A stretch of 64,000 nt of DNA, taken from contig JAMWFC010000132.1 of assembly GCA_027475525.1 (NCBI GenBank), positions 124,001 to 188,000 of the forward strand, read 5' to 3'. Shown one piece after another: positions 1-10,699 of this stretch. The notes under the pieces were generated by a model. The model saw only the letters and a list, made by a program, of their open reading frames with translations, was not told where the DNA came from and made no database searches. Position numbers and translations under genes: made by a program. The first letter of the stretch is position 1; every line of letters begins with the position of its first letter. The DNA comes from Macrolepiota albuminosa (lineage: Eukaryota; Basidiomycota; Agaricomycetes; Agaricales; Agaricaceae).

Positions 1-341
1 CTTTTATTATCAATCATTTGTGTCTTACATATGATGATGATTCATTAATAATAAATGTATTACAAAAACTTCTCTTTCTTTTATTATCAATCATTTGTGT
101 CTTACATATGATGATGATTCATTAATAATAAATGTATTACATAAGTGTTTGTCTGGACAAACGCTTATGTAATCATTTGAGAACAGGTCTGCAGTGACTG
201 TAATTTTCCTACACAGAGTGATAAAAAAACTTCTCTTTCTTTTATTATCAATCATTTGTGTCTTACATATGATGATGATTCATTAATAATAAATGTATTA
301 CGTATTACATAAGCGTTCGTCTGGACGAACGCTTATGTAAT
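1..341. repeat. AT-rich direct repeats with two palindromes
   Basis: A 63-bp AT-rich segment beginning at position 1 recurs at 78 and 239. The first two copies are 77 bp apart; the third follows a 161-bp period. Copies two and three are each followed by a palindrome: 18-bp arms around a 2-nt spacer at 136-173 (one arm mismatch) and 304-341 (perfect arms). A short segment (gtaattttcctacac) follows each palindrome. The palindromes could form cruciforms or be ends of a miniature transposon; no coding sense is visible. Confidence 0.7.
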
Positions 342-764
342 CATTTGAGAACACTGTAATTTTCCTACACGGAGTGATAAAAAATTTAAAAGAAAACTAG
401 CCTTGAAAGTTATAAAAATACAATAAAATTTTCGGGAGTATTATTATGTACTCAGTCTAGATTTCAAGAGGAAAGAAGACTCAAAAATTGAGAGAGCCTA
501 TTGCACATTAAAATGTGCAAAAAGAGTTGCTAATCCCAACAGGCAAAAGTTCAGAGTTATACACAAAGAAAAAGCACAGATTCAGATCAGGTTCTATTGA
601 ATGATACTGTAGCCAAATTGCAAGATGCTGATTTTGAACCAAGTAACAGACACTCAGACTCTGACTAGGAGAATAAACTTCAAGACTATTGGGGTACCTA
701 TACACTGTTCGTTGCAGTCAGCAAGGCTGTGTAACACTTCCAGAGGATGGAACCAGGAAAACTG

Positions 765-817
765 GAACTAGCAGGGGTTGAACCTGCATCGCATGTTACC
801 ATTACACCATAGTCCCG
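765..817 (-). pseudogene. tRNA-like sequence lacking an anticodon arm
   Basis: Read on the minus strand it folds as a tRNA minus one arm. A 7-bp acceptor stem (GGGACTA with TAGTTCC) closes it; a D-arm carries a Pol III A-box (TGGTGTAATGG), and a perfect 5-bp T stem with loop TTCAACC carries the B-box. Only five bases separate the D and T arms, so the anticodon arm is gone and the total is 53 nt. It cannot decode a codon. It is a processed or deleted tRNA copy or the head of a tRNA-derived SINE. Confidence 0.6.
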
Positions 818-1157
818 TGTTACTATTTGCTTTTTGTTGTCAACTAGTACCATTCTAGCTCCAGTCAATAGGGGCTTAAGCATAACCCCAGGCTTTAACT
901 AAGGTATATTGACACATCCTTACAGTCTGTGAATGAAGGGAAGACACATACAATGAGAAATTCCTGAGCTTGGATAAGGAAATTTTAGGCTTAGCCATAA
1001 CACTTTTTTGCATTGGATCAGAGAGTCTATATTATAAAAAGGGCGGCTTCCACCACAATCAGTCTGTATAGACATATTGGACCCTGTGATGTGAGGGTCA
1101 GTCATCTTTGTCTCAGGAAGTTCTTCATCTGTTGGCTCTGCAGCCATTTGATCTATC

Positions 1158-1311
1158 CTATTGTCTGGTTGTTTAGTTATGGGGTCCCACTTTACAGAAG
1201 GGGTGTTTAGTATGTTTTTTGCTCTATTTACACACTATTGTCTGGTTGTTTAGTTATGGGGTCCCACTTTACAGAAGGGGTGTTTAGTATGTTTTTTGCT
1301 CTATTTACACA
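1158..1311. repeat. Exact 77-bp tandem duplication
   Basis: Positions 1158-1234 are repeated base for base at 1235-1311, with flanks that do not match beyond the 77 bases. It lies in non-coding DNA. See the finding on 77-bp seams for the likely assembly origin. Confidence 0.9.
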
Positions 1312-1621
1312 CGGGTGGGGATGAAATTTCATTTGGTATTTTACATATAATGTACAGCCAGACTTCATATTATATTACCGGATAGCTGTATATATGCATA
1401 GGAGGAAGAGAGAGAGAAGACTTATATATATATATAGAAAATGAACTTGATACTTCCTATATGTCTGTTGGTATAATATTATTATTTATGACAAATAGCT
1501 GCTGAATAACAGTAAGACATGGTAACAAAACAGACAAGTTTAAAGTCTCGTTGATAAAGTCGTTGATGATGATTTTTGAAAAGAGTAAGCGAGACAAAAT
1601 ATACTAATAAGGAACTTAATA

Positions 1622-1644
1622 GAAACTTCTAGAGCATTCCAGAA
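1622..1644. promoter_or_regulatory. Heat-shock-element-like pentamer array
   Basis: The sequence reads GAA-nn-TTC-nn-GAG-nn-TTC-nn-GAA, i.e. five alternating units of the HSF recognition pattern with one mismatch. Stress-response motifs of this kind occur in retrotransposon LTR promoters, and the surrounding DNA may be a decayed LTR. Function is inferred from the pattern only. Confidence 0.3.
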
Positions 1645-2486
1645 CATCACGTGATCTAAAACGAACTTGTGAGGAACTCGAGACGTTCGAGCTTGTAAAG
1701 AACCCTTTCTCTTACTTACGTAAGAGAGTCGGGGATAGTGGATCAAAAGCAGCACATACGTATTTAAATGTAGGAATAATTATGTATTATTCCATAAGCA
1801 AGTTATGGGTTAACAGAGAGATTTTAGACATAGAGGACCCACAATAGGCTAGATGTAACCACAAGTGGGTGCAACACACAATGGCTAATTCGGGCAAGTG
1901 TGGATGGTACTTGATACTGTCATTATGATGCATTCCGAAATCTAGAGGCAACTTGAACCTGAACCACCACATAGTCCGGAAAGCACGTGCACACCCGCAC
2001 CTCTGCGACCAGCGGTAGACATACACAACGTATGTAAACCCTTGGAACCCACACAGGGCTTCCGTAAGAGAATGGAAATCAAGTTGGTTTGCCTGAGAAC
2101 AAGTCTCTCCCACCTCACAATAGAACGATTTAACTCGAAATGAGGACATCCAGAAGCTAAACCTGGAACTAGCAGCAAAATGCCCGTGTGACCCACCAAG
2201 TACAAGCAGCCTAAACTAAGAATGAGAGACGAAGTGGCCAAATGATTTAGAAAGAACATAAAATCCAGCGATTAAAAGTACATAACCTCCACTCAGAGGC
2301 CATGGAAGCCTACAATAGGGAGAGTACTGTTGCCTTCCAGGGCCATCAATATATTACTTCTCCCCGAGCCTGTACAGTCGCAGAACCTCAGCCAAACTGA
2401 GGTGCTCTGACACCTCCTGGCCAACCACATTGCTGGAGTGCTACAGAGCTTCAGGAATTTTGCCTGGGTATGATGGGTAGTACTAT

Positions 2487-2799
2487 TGACGCAGCATTAT
2501 AGCGCAATGGTGATGTATTTGTATATAGTAGACAATATAGTTATACACTGGAGTCAAATATCAAGAGATAGTTGTAAGTATAAGTTTAGAATAATGTAAA
2601 ATGGATGACGCACCTGGAGTCAAATATCAAGAGATAGTTTGACTCCAGGGTACGACACAATATTTATAATCATGAATATAGATATATGTCATACTTTCAT
2701 AATAAATGTATCATAATGAGGTAAAGAAAACATACATGTATGTGAGGCAAAGATGACGTCAGAAATGACGTATAGTGCTACGCGTCACATTCCTCAACA
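2487..2799 (-). repeat. Copia 3' LTR
   Basis: This 313-bp LTR matches the one at 7050-7439 with seven base differences by eye, all transitions and six of them at CpG sites. On the minus strand it starts TGTTGAGGAATG directly after the polypurine tract. The pol frame runs into it and stops at 2778-2780, so the last residues of RNase H are encoded by the LTR. Confidence 0.9.
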
Positions 2800-5700
2800 C
2801 TCCCACTTGACGCTAGCACAGGCACAATGACTCCCATTTTAGCTCGATATTTTTCAAATGTTTCGCGAGGTAAAGCCTTGGTTAGGGTGTCGGCAATCAT
2901 TTCATGAGTGGAGACATGTTCTAAGCGAATATTGTTTTGAAAAATGTGTTCACATATAAAATGATAACGAATATCGATATGTTTGGCCCGGGAATGTCCC
3001 ACAGGATTTTTCGAAAGGGCGATACTCCCGGTACTGTCCGTATGGATGATGGTGGCCTCGACTTGGGGAAAGTCCAGGTCTTTAAGTAGATTCCGTAACC
3101 AAATAGCCTCTCGCGTAGCATTTGATGAAGTGATGTATTCAGCTTCCACTGTGGATGTAGCGGTCACTGACTGCTTCTTCGAGGACCACAAGATTATGCT
3201 TCCATTCATATCGAAGCACCAACCGCTGATAGAACGACGATCGTGACTATCCTGAGCCCAATTTGCATCACTCCATCCTACCAGACGTACTTCATTGTTC
3301 GACCATCCTCCTAATTTCAGACAATACCCTTGAGTACCCTTCAAATATCGCAGGACTCGCTTGCATGCAGCAAGATGAGGGATGCCTGGGTTATTGGAGA
3401 AACGAGCTAGTAAATTTACTGCAAATTGTATGTCGGGTCGAGTTTGAGTGGCGTATAGTAGAGAACCAATCAAGGATAAATAGTTGATTCCGTTGGCAAA
3501 CTGTTTATAGTTTTCACGTTCAAGATCAGTATTAGGACTCTGAGCGAGAGACAAGTTATGGTTGGTGGTCAAAGGAGTCGATACTGGATGACATGTTGTC
3601 ATACCAAACCGCTCGAGTACAGATTCAAGGTAGAGCGATTGATTTAGGTAGATAGTATGGTCAGCACGGTTTCGTTTGATTTGAAGACCTAAAACATAGT
3701 GGATTTTGCCCAGATCGGTAATCTCGAAACGTTTGTCTAAGTCCTTCTTGAAGGAGATAATTCGAGTAAGATCTCAACCCGCAATTATCATATCATCCAC
3801 GTATACCACGACCAAGAGGACGATTTTGTTATTTTCGCAAAGGATATATAGACAATCATCAGCGTGTGAAGATAAGAAGCCAAGACTTATCAAGACTTCG
3901 TGTAATTTTTCCTTCCACTTTCTACCCGCTTGCTTCATCCCATAGATGGCCTTGATAAGTTTCCAATACGGTGACTTCCCTATCCCTTCAGGTGCTTTCA
4001 TATATATGTCCTCATTGAGCTTTCCCTCCAGGTACGCTCCGATCACATTGATTTGATGGATTTTGAAGTCCAATGTCGCCGCCATCATAAGAAATACGCG
4101 AAGTGTCGTGAACTTGGCAACTGAGGAAAACGTTTCATCATAGTCAATGCCGTAGATTTGAGAGAATCCCTGGGCTACAATGCGTGCTTTATATTTAGCA
4201 TGATTTCCGTTTTCATCTAACTTCTCTTTTAACACAACTTTACTTCCCACAGCTCTCTTTCCCGGAGGTAACTCTCCTACCTCAACGAATATGCCCCTCT
4301 TGATAAGTTGGTTGTATTCCTTTGTGATGGCTTCTTGCCATTCACTAGCTTTGTCAGATGACAGGGCGCATTTAACGCTAGGTCCAGAGACTGCAATGAA
4401 GGCCATATGGTTACTGGATTCACTATCATTGTCGTCCTGTCAATATCTAGTGGGAAGTCTTTTCAGTCGCTTGGAAGGTTCACGCTGAGGCAAATCCTTC
4501 CATTTAGCACTTTTACGAGGCGCTGGAGGTGGATTTGAGGGCGTTGGAACATGAGCTGCGGAGGGATGAGGCGTAGGTGAGGGATACCTTAGGTCTTCTA
4601 TTGGCATGTTGACTGACTCCTCGTCTGAATGTTGTAGATCCACTAATTGTGATTCAACCTCAGACTCAGAAGAGGGATTACGTATTGAGACTTGTCTAGT
4701 TTCTTCAGTCTTGGGGTACGTCGCTGTATTAACAAATTCGTTAATCTCTTCTGTGGTTGACTGAGTGAGTCCAAGATCCAGTTGTGCAAGCTCACTCGGA
4801 GTATCATCCTCGTAGAATTCGACATCCCGGGAAGTAATAAGCTTTCCATTCTCCAGATCTTCAAGCCTATATCCCTTTGTCTCGTCCGCCCATCAGCCTA
4901 GCATGCAAACACGTACAGCACGAGATTCCAACTTCCCTTGACGTACCTCCTTTGGGACGTGTGCCCATCCCAATGATCCGAAAATTTGAAGGTGCGCCAG
5001 ATCAGGTTTTTGACCATACCATTTGGTAAAAGGGATTTTTCCTTGTAAAGCGGAAGTTGGTGTGATGGATTGAATATATATCACGTACATGAACACTTCA
5101 CCCCAGTAACGTAAGTCCATCTTGGCACCATGTAACATTGACCTGACCATCTCCATTATGATGGCAATGGCATGCTCAGCTATGCCATTTTGCTGGGGTC
5201 GATATGGGTTCGTAGTTTGATGCCGAATACCATTCAACGCACAGAACTTTTGTACAGTTGAATTAATAAACTCGTTTCCGTTATCGGTTCATATGATTTT
5301 TATGAACTTGCCTCCGCTACATTTGTATAATGCTGTCGTTTTCCGTACCGCATCATTTACCTCTTCTTTTCCTTTTAGAAGTCTGCCAGATGGGAAACGC
5401 TTGCTAGCTTTGACCGTGATCATGGCGTATCGATTGCCATCCCAGGTGGGACCACTCATAGGTCCCATCAAGTCCATAACAAGTAATTTGTTTAATTCAT
5501 ATTTAGTTTTGCTGGTGTCGGGCAAGGGAGGTCTAGAGGACTTTCCTTCCGCACAGCCACTGCAAAGCCTATCAAACTCCTGAGGTAATTTTATCTTTAT
5601 CCCCGTTACGAGCTGTTGATCTATCATATGTTTAATGGCGTGTGGACTGATGTGACCCAGTCGTCAATGCCACAAATGCATTGTGGATTTGTTTGCAATG

Positions 5701-5948
5701 AAAGCAAAATGGTTGTCTGTTACCCCCATTGTCATAATTTCGATACGATAAAGTGTGCCATGGGATCCTATAAGGTTCGCATGCAGGAATTCTTGATTAT
5801 CCCATAATAGACTGATGCCATAGGTGAGTCCTTTAATGGTGGTGCCAGCCCTTTGCAACAGTCCGAGGCTTATAAGATTAGCTCCGAGGGTCGGGATGTG
5901 CAATACATCATGCAGCTGGACGTCATTGGTTCCTGATGGAAGATACAT
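2778..5948 (-). pseudogene. Copia pol: integrase, reverse transcriptase, RNase H (decayed)
   Basis: One frame runs from about 5948 to 2778 broken by in-frame TGA codons. In order: GAG-pre-integrase (LWH-stop-RLGH near 5660), integrase core with the first Asp in LVMDLMGP, the second in TDNGNEF just after a TGA at 5289, and the Glu in NGIAEH near 5170. A linker (5000-4440) precedes reverse transcriptase (4406-3774, with YVDDMII near 3795). RNase H follows (DANWAQD near 3280; STVEAEY near 3150). Stops lie near 5664, 5289, 4893, 4440 and 3774; all but one can be read as an Arg CGA turned into TGA. The protein would perform cDNA synthesis and integration if intact. The protease region just upstream is damaged. 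Confidence 0.88.
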
Positions 5949-5989
5949 TCAGAACAAGATAGTTCCTTTACCAGTAACAGGTAATGCAT

Positions 5990-7045
5990 TCATGCCGCCT
6001 CAGCGCTATTGAGGAGCAATCCTGTAGGCATGCCATTATATGTAGCCATGAGTACCTTTCTGACCTCTTGTGCTCCAGGCTCAAGCGTGGATATAGATAT
6101 ATTCGTGCTTCCAGAGCTCCTGGGCAATTTGGGCTTCGGACACTTTGGACTCCAATGTCCTTTTTCTCCACAATTATGGCAGACGTCATCGGGTTTTGGC
6201 TGGCGCTTAGTCCTAGGCATTTTCTTTTGGTTGAACTTTCCCCTACTCCCACTCGAATTATTGTTTCTAGTAGATAGGAACGCTAACGTTTTATTCGTAG
6301 AATTGTATTCAAGGGTCATTCTGTCATGCACAGATAATAATTCGGTCGTTACGGTTTCAAGAGTAAGTGAAGTTCCACGAGATAATAAATTTTGTTTAAC
6401 GACCTCCCAAGTTGGAGTACGAGGTAACAAAAGAAGCATGGCGTTAAGGATAGTGTAGTCATTGACATCGTGACCAGCCTTGATAAAACGGCGACAAATA
6501 CTCATGTAGAACCCGAGGTGATCAGTCAAGGGTGAGTTACCGTCCCATTTTTTCGCATATAGCTGCTGATAATAGTAGTGGACGTTGATACCACTTTGCT
6601 GGTCAACGTAATTCTTCTTCATATGTTCCCAAATCTTTTGGGAAGTGTTGAGATCGACTATAGTCTCGTGCTGGGTGTATTCGATTGCGTTACAAATTAA
6701 TCCCATGGCCGAGTCATCCTTGTTGAGCCAATGCTCATACTTGTCACGGGCAGTCTGCCAAGTCAGAAATTCTTTAGACTGCAACGCCTTCATCAAGTCT
6801 GATCCCTCTTTATAAATGACTTGAGGAGGCTTTTCACCGGTAGGGCACGTAGTAGTCATGAGGTCAGCATATTCGGTGGGTGGTTTTGGAGGACGAAGCT
6901 CTCTCCCAGATACGACACCCCATAAGGCTTTAGCCTGCAAAGCTGACTTCATATTATCAGACCAGATATGGTAATTTGTACCATTAAATTTCAGAAACTG
7001 TAACGTTTCGGAAGTGCTGGTCTCATTTGCAACGGCGGGGCCCAT
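5990..7045 (-). pseudogene. Copia gag (capsid-nucleocapsid)
   Basis: The reading frame from the ATG at 7045 encodes about 351 residues. Its N-terminal half has the copia Gag layout (NYHIWSDNMKSAL near the start), and a CCHC zinc knuckle (CHNCGEKGHWSPKC) lies near 6140-6185. The frame is open further upstream into the LTR, but the ATG at 7045 is preferred because it follows the LTR end and overlaps the primer-binding site. The frame stops at 5990. Immediately beyond, the protease active site is not intact (LLNSAE where LLDSGA is expected) and a short deletion or frameshift separates it from pol. Confidence 0.85.
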
Positions 7046-7049
7046 AACC
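7037..7049 (-). other. Primer-binding site, internal initiator tRNA-Met type
   Basis: Directly after the 5' LTR the minus strand reads GGTTATGGGCCCC. This complements the anticodon-loop region of initiator tRNA-Met rather than a tRNA 3' end. Half-tRNA priming of this kind is established for Drosophila copia. The ATG inside it (7045-7043) is the best start for gag. Confidence 0.65.
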
Positions 7050-7439
7050 TGATGCAGCATTATAGCGCAACGGTGATGTATTTGTATATAGTAGACAATA
7101 TAGTTATACACTGGAGTCAAATATCAAGAGATAGTTGTAAGTATAAGTTTAGAATAATGTAAAATGGATGACGCACCTGGAGTCAAATATCAAGAGATAG
7201 TTTGACTCCAGGGTACGACACAATATTTATAATCGTGAATATAGATATATGTCATACTTTCATAATAAATGTATCATAATGAGGTAAAGAAAAGACACAA
7301 TATTTATAATCGTGAATATAGATATATGTCATACTTTCATAATAAATGTATCATAATGAGGTAAAGAAAACATACGTGTATGTGAGGCAAAGATGATGTC
7401 AGAAATGACATATAGTGCTACGCGTCACATTCCTTAACA
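7050..7439 (-). repeat. Copia 5' LTR with an internal 77-bp duplication
   Basis: This is the same LTR as 2487-2799 but 77 bp longer, because 7217-7293 is repeated exactly at 7294-7370. Counting that segment once gives 313 bp, exactly the length of the partner LTR, which supports an assembly origin for the extra copy. Confidence 0.9.
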
Positions 7440-7444
7440 ACTAT

Positions 7445-9290
7445 CCCATCTCAGATGACGAGCTACGATTTGTGCCTTCGGCACGAATTTCATAGCTTGT
7501 TGGGGGCTTTGCCCCCAAACCCCCCCCCAACTAAGCCTCCACCCTAACCTCACTTCGTTCGGTTAGGGCTCCAAGTATGTATAGAGAACTCAGTGCTTAT
7601 TCCCGGCCTCAACCTCACTTCGTTCGGTTCTTCGTTCGGTTAGGGCTCCAAGTATGTATAGAGAACTCAGTGCTTATTCCCGGCCTCAACCTCACTTCGT
7701 TCGGTTTAGGCCTCCGCATTTCACAACTCAGTGCTTATTCCCGGCCTCAACCTCACTTCGTTCGGTTTAGGCCTCCGCATTTCACAACTCAGTGCTTATT
7801 CCCGGCCTCAACCTCACTTCGTTCGGTTTAGGCCTCCGCATTTCACAACTCAGTGCTTATTCCCGGCCTCAACCTCACTTCGTTCGGTTTAGGCCTCCGC
7901 ATTTCACAACTCAGTGCTTATTCCCGGCCTCAACCTCACTTCGTTCGGTTTAGGCCTCCGCATTTCACAACTCAGTGCTTATTCCCGGCCTCAACCTCAC
8001 TTCGTTCGGTTTAGGCCTCCGCATTTCACAACTCAGTGCTTATTCCCGGCCTCAACCTCACTTCGTTCGGTTTAGGCCTCCGCATTTCACAACTCAGTGC
8101 TTATTCCCGGCCTCAACCTCACTTCGTTCGGTTTAGGCCTCCGCATTTCACAACTCAGTGCTTATTCCCGGCCTCAACCTCACTTCGTTCGGTTTAGGCC
8201 TCCGCATTTCACAACTCAGTGCTTATTCCCGGCCTCAACCTCACTTCGTTCGGTTTAGGCCTCCGCATTTCACAACTCAGTGCTTATTCCCGGCCTCAAC
8301 CTCACTTCGTTCGGTTTAGGCCTCCGCATTTCACAACTCAGTGCTTATTCCCGGCCTCAACCTCACTTCGTTCGGTTTAGGCCTCCGCATTTCACAACTC
8401 AGTGCTTATTCCCGGCCTCAACCTCACTTCGTTCGGTTTAGGCCTCCGCATTTCACAACTCAGTGCTTATTCCCGGCCTCAACCTCACTTCGTTCGGTTT
8501 AGGCCTCCGCATTTCACAACTCAGTGCTTATTCCCGGCCTCAACCTCACTTCGTTCGGTTTAGGCCTCCGCATTTCACAACTCAGTGCTTATTCCCGGCC
8601 TCAACCTCACTTCGTTCGGTTTAGGCCTCCGCATTTCACAACTCAGTGCTTATTCCCGGCCTCAACCTCACTTCGTTCGGTTTAGGCCTCCGCATTTCAC
8701 AACTCAGTGCTTATTCCCGGCCTCAACCTCACTTCGTTCGGTTTAGGCCTCCGCATTTCACAACTCAGTCATTTCACAACTCAGTGCTTATTCCCGGCCT
8801 CAACCTCACTTCGTTCGGTTTAGGCCTCCGCATTTCACAACTCAGTGCTTATTCTCTCACTTCGTTCAGGCATTTCACTCTCAAAGCATTATTGCATTAT
8901 TGTAAACTAAATTGAATTTTTCAGATTTTATTCAGCATTTATAAATCTTTAAACTAAAAATCAGTATGTTAGTAGCATTTGAATTTTTCCTGATTTTCTG
9001 GTGATTTTCCTGGAATTATTTGAGCATTTTCCACTAACATCTCCTGAAAAACAGAGCAATTGAATTTTTCTTGAAATTTTCAGATTTCTTTAAGCATTTA
9101 TAAACCTCCAAAAATTCACAATCAGTGTATCAGTAGCCTTTGAATTTTTTCTGATTTTTCAGTGATTTCCTTTGAAATTTCAAGCATTTTATACACACAT
9201 CTACCAAAAAACAAACGAAAAAGGCAATTCTTTGTCAGCCTTAGTCAGAACTGACTAATCAATCAATTCCCAGGCGTCGTCCCATTCTAT
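7445..9290. repeat. Satellite-like composite unit, copy 1
   Basis: The unit starts with a long hairpin (about 7457-7519: arms around tgccttcggca, then a second stem of GGGGGC/GCCCCC). It continues with an array of a GC-rich hairpin minisatellite (7553-8870) and ends with about 420 bp of AT-rich sequence (8870-9290) containing near-repeats of 'gaatttttcagatttt'. The same order of parts is found in copy 2 at 9291-10105. The short ORFs translated from the array are artefacts of the repeat. Confidence 0.75.
7731..8846. repeat. 61-bp hairpin minisatellite array
   Basis: Eighteen near-perfect units have a period of 61 bp (unit start gtgcttattcccgg at 7731, 7792, 7853 and so on to 8707). Each unit contains an imperfect inverted repeat, ggcctcaacc against ggtttaggcc, around an 11-nt loop, so each could extrude a hairpin. 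The period is broken once near 8770 by an exact 77-bp duplication (8693-8769 repeated at 8770-8846), so the true copy number is not resolved. Confidence 0.88.
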
Positions 9291-10105
9291 ATAGACGAGC
9301 TACGATTCGTGCCTTCGGCACGAATTTCGTAGCTCGTTGGGGGCTTCGCCCCCAAACCCCCCCCAACTAAGCCTCCACCCTAACCTCACTTCGTTCGGTT
9401 AGGGCTCCAAGTATGTATAGAGAACTCAGTGCTCACCCCCCAACTAAGCCTCCACCCTAACCTCACTTCGTTCGGTTAGGGCTCCAAGTATGTATAGAGA
9501 ACTCAGTGCTCATTCCTGGCCTCAACCTCACTTCGTTCGGTTAAGGCCTCCGCATATCACAACTCAGTGCTCATTCCCGGCCTCAACCTCACTTCGTTCG
9601 GTTAAGGCCTCCGCATATCACAACTCAGTGCTCTTTCCACAACTCTCAAAGCATTATTGTAGACTAAATTGAATTTTTCAGATTTTATTCAGCATTTATA
9701 AATCTTTAAAAAACTAAAAATCAGTATATTAGTAGCATTTGAATTTTTCGTCATTTTCTGGTAATTTTCCTGGAATTATTTGAGCATTTTCCACTAACAT
9801 CTCCTGAAAAACAGCAGTGTTCAATCTCAGTTTGCCTCAACTCTCAGAGCATTATTGTAAGCTAAATTGAATTTTTCTTGAATTTTTCAGATTTCTTTAA
9901 GCATTTATAAATCTCAGAAAAACTCAAGTCAGTGTATCAGTAGGCCTCGAATTTTTTCTGATTTTTCAGTGATTTTATCTGAATTTTCTAAGCATTTCTA
10001 ATGCTGAAATGAGCCAACTCTTATGTCGTTACCCCAAAAGGAAGGTTCTTGGTCAGCCTTGGTCAGCATTAAATTTTCCCAGACGTCGTCCCATATATTA
10101 TAGAT
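9291..10105. repeat. Satellite-like composite unit, copy 2
   Basis: The same hairpin (about 9293-9355), a short version of the minisatellite (a few units with ggttaaggcctccgcatatc instead of ggtttaggcctccgcatttc) and the same AT-rich tail are repeated. Both copies end in a variant of gtcgtcccat. A 77-bp exact duplication lies at 9359-9512. No coding content. Confidence 0.72.
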
Positions 10106-10274
10106 TGAGAACAACTATGTGTTCTCATTCAACTACTCAAGGCACACAAGCTTTTGCCACTCACTGATTGTGAGTAGCTTTGCTATGGAGAGGATGCCAG
10201 GTTTATATTTCTAGCCAATCATCCAAAAGTGGCCACTTGTGCTGTCAGGTCAATTCTGTTGGCAGTGATGACTG

Positions 10275-10448
10275 TGTAACCGTAGGTTACGAGCTAGAAC
10301 AATCTTGTGTGTATCACACAGTACTGAATCAGACTGCAGTATTGGATTGACTGGAACTAGAGTGAATACAAGATGTTATCTTACATAATACTCTACTAGA
10401 TACCTATAGCGTCGTTGATGCTAGTAGCGAGTGTGATGCTCCATTACA
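10275..10448 (-). repeat. 3' LTR of the outer gypsy G1 element
   Basis: On the minus strand a purine-rich tract (ttggggggta) is followed by TGTAATGGAGC and, 174 bp on, by GGTTACA. The LTR at 39838-40153 has the same style of ends (TGTAGC to GTTACA) and shared internal segments, so this is assigned as the 3' LTR of the same family. The DNA between 10106 and 10274 contains a small hairpin (ttgagaac/gttctcaa) and nothing else I recognise. Confidence 0.6.
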
Positions 10449-10699
10449 TACCCCCCAATAAGACTGAACACTCAGTCTTTAGGACAGGGGTAGAAATGAA
10501 ACCACAATATGCACAGCAGTGCAAGCATCAGTTGGAGACACATATTGCGTTGCTGGAAAAAGTTGGTACCATGAATGAGGGATTAGTGTCTTCAATAACA
10601 CCTGAGATTGGAATATCTTAGTGTGCTAGTGTGCATATGATGCAAGCAGCCAAAAGAAAAAAATGAGATAAAATTGAGAGTAAAAGAAATATATACATG

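Larger units (their letters stand above)
342..2481. other. Non-coding AT-rich stretch
   Basis: No open reading frame here has a recognisable protein; the short ORFs on both strands lack family motifs. The stretch holds a tRNA-like relic (765-817), one 77-bp exact duplication (1158-1311), a short TA run near 1420 and a heat-shock-element-like pentamer at 1622-1644. The DNA around 1500-1780, read on the minus strand, has the look of a degenerate solo LTR, but I could not fix its ends. Confidence 0.5.
2482..7444 (-). mobile_element. Ty1/copia LTR retrotransposon with target duplication
   Basis: A complete element occupies 2487-7439, bounded by LTRs that start TGTTGAGG (or TGTTAAGG) and end in CA on the minus strand. 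It is flanked by the identical 5-bp duplication ACTAT at 2482-2486 and 7440-7444. Gag, GAG-pre-integrase, integrase, reverse transcriptase and RNase H follow in the copia order. A polypurine stretch (AAGTGGGAG) abuts the 3' LTR. Several in-frame TGA codons and a lesion in the protease make it non-autonomous today. Confidence 0.93.

Noticed and set aside
7547..7570. Telomere-like ccctaa/ttaggg arms
   Set aside because: Only single ccctaacc and ggttaggg arms of a hairpin occur, not tandem telomere repeats; coincidence of an inverted repeat is sufficient.
7731..8846. CRISPR array
   Set aside because: Units are contiguous 61-bp tandem repeats without unique spacers, in a eukaryotic genome.
7577..9672. 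Repetitive proteins encoded by the 61-bp array
   Set aside because: The ORFs merely reflect a 61-bp period that changes frame each unit; there is no start context, no domain and no conservation beyond the DNA repeat.
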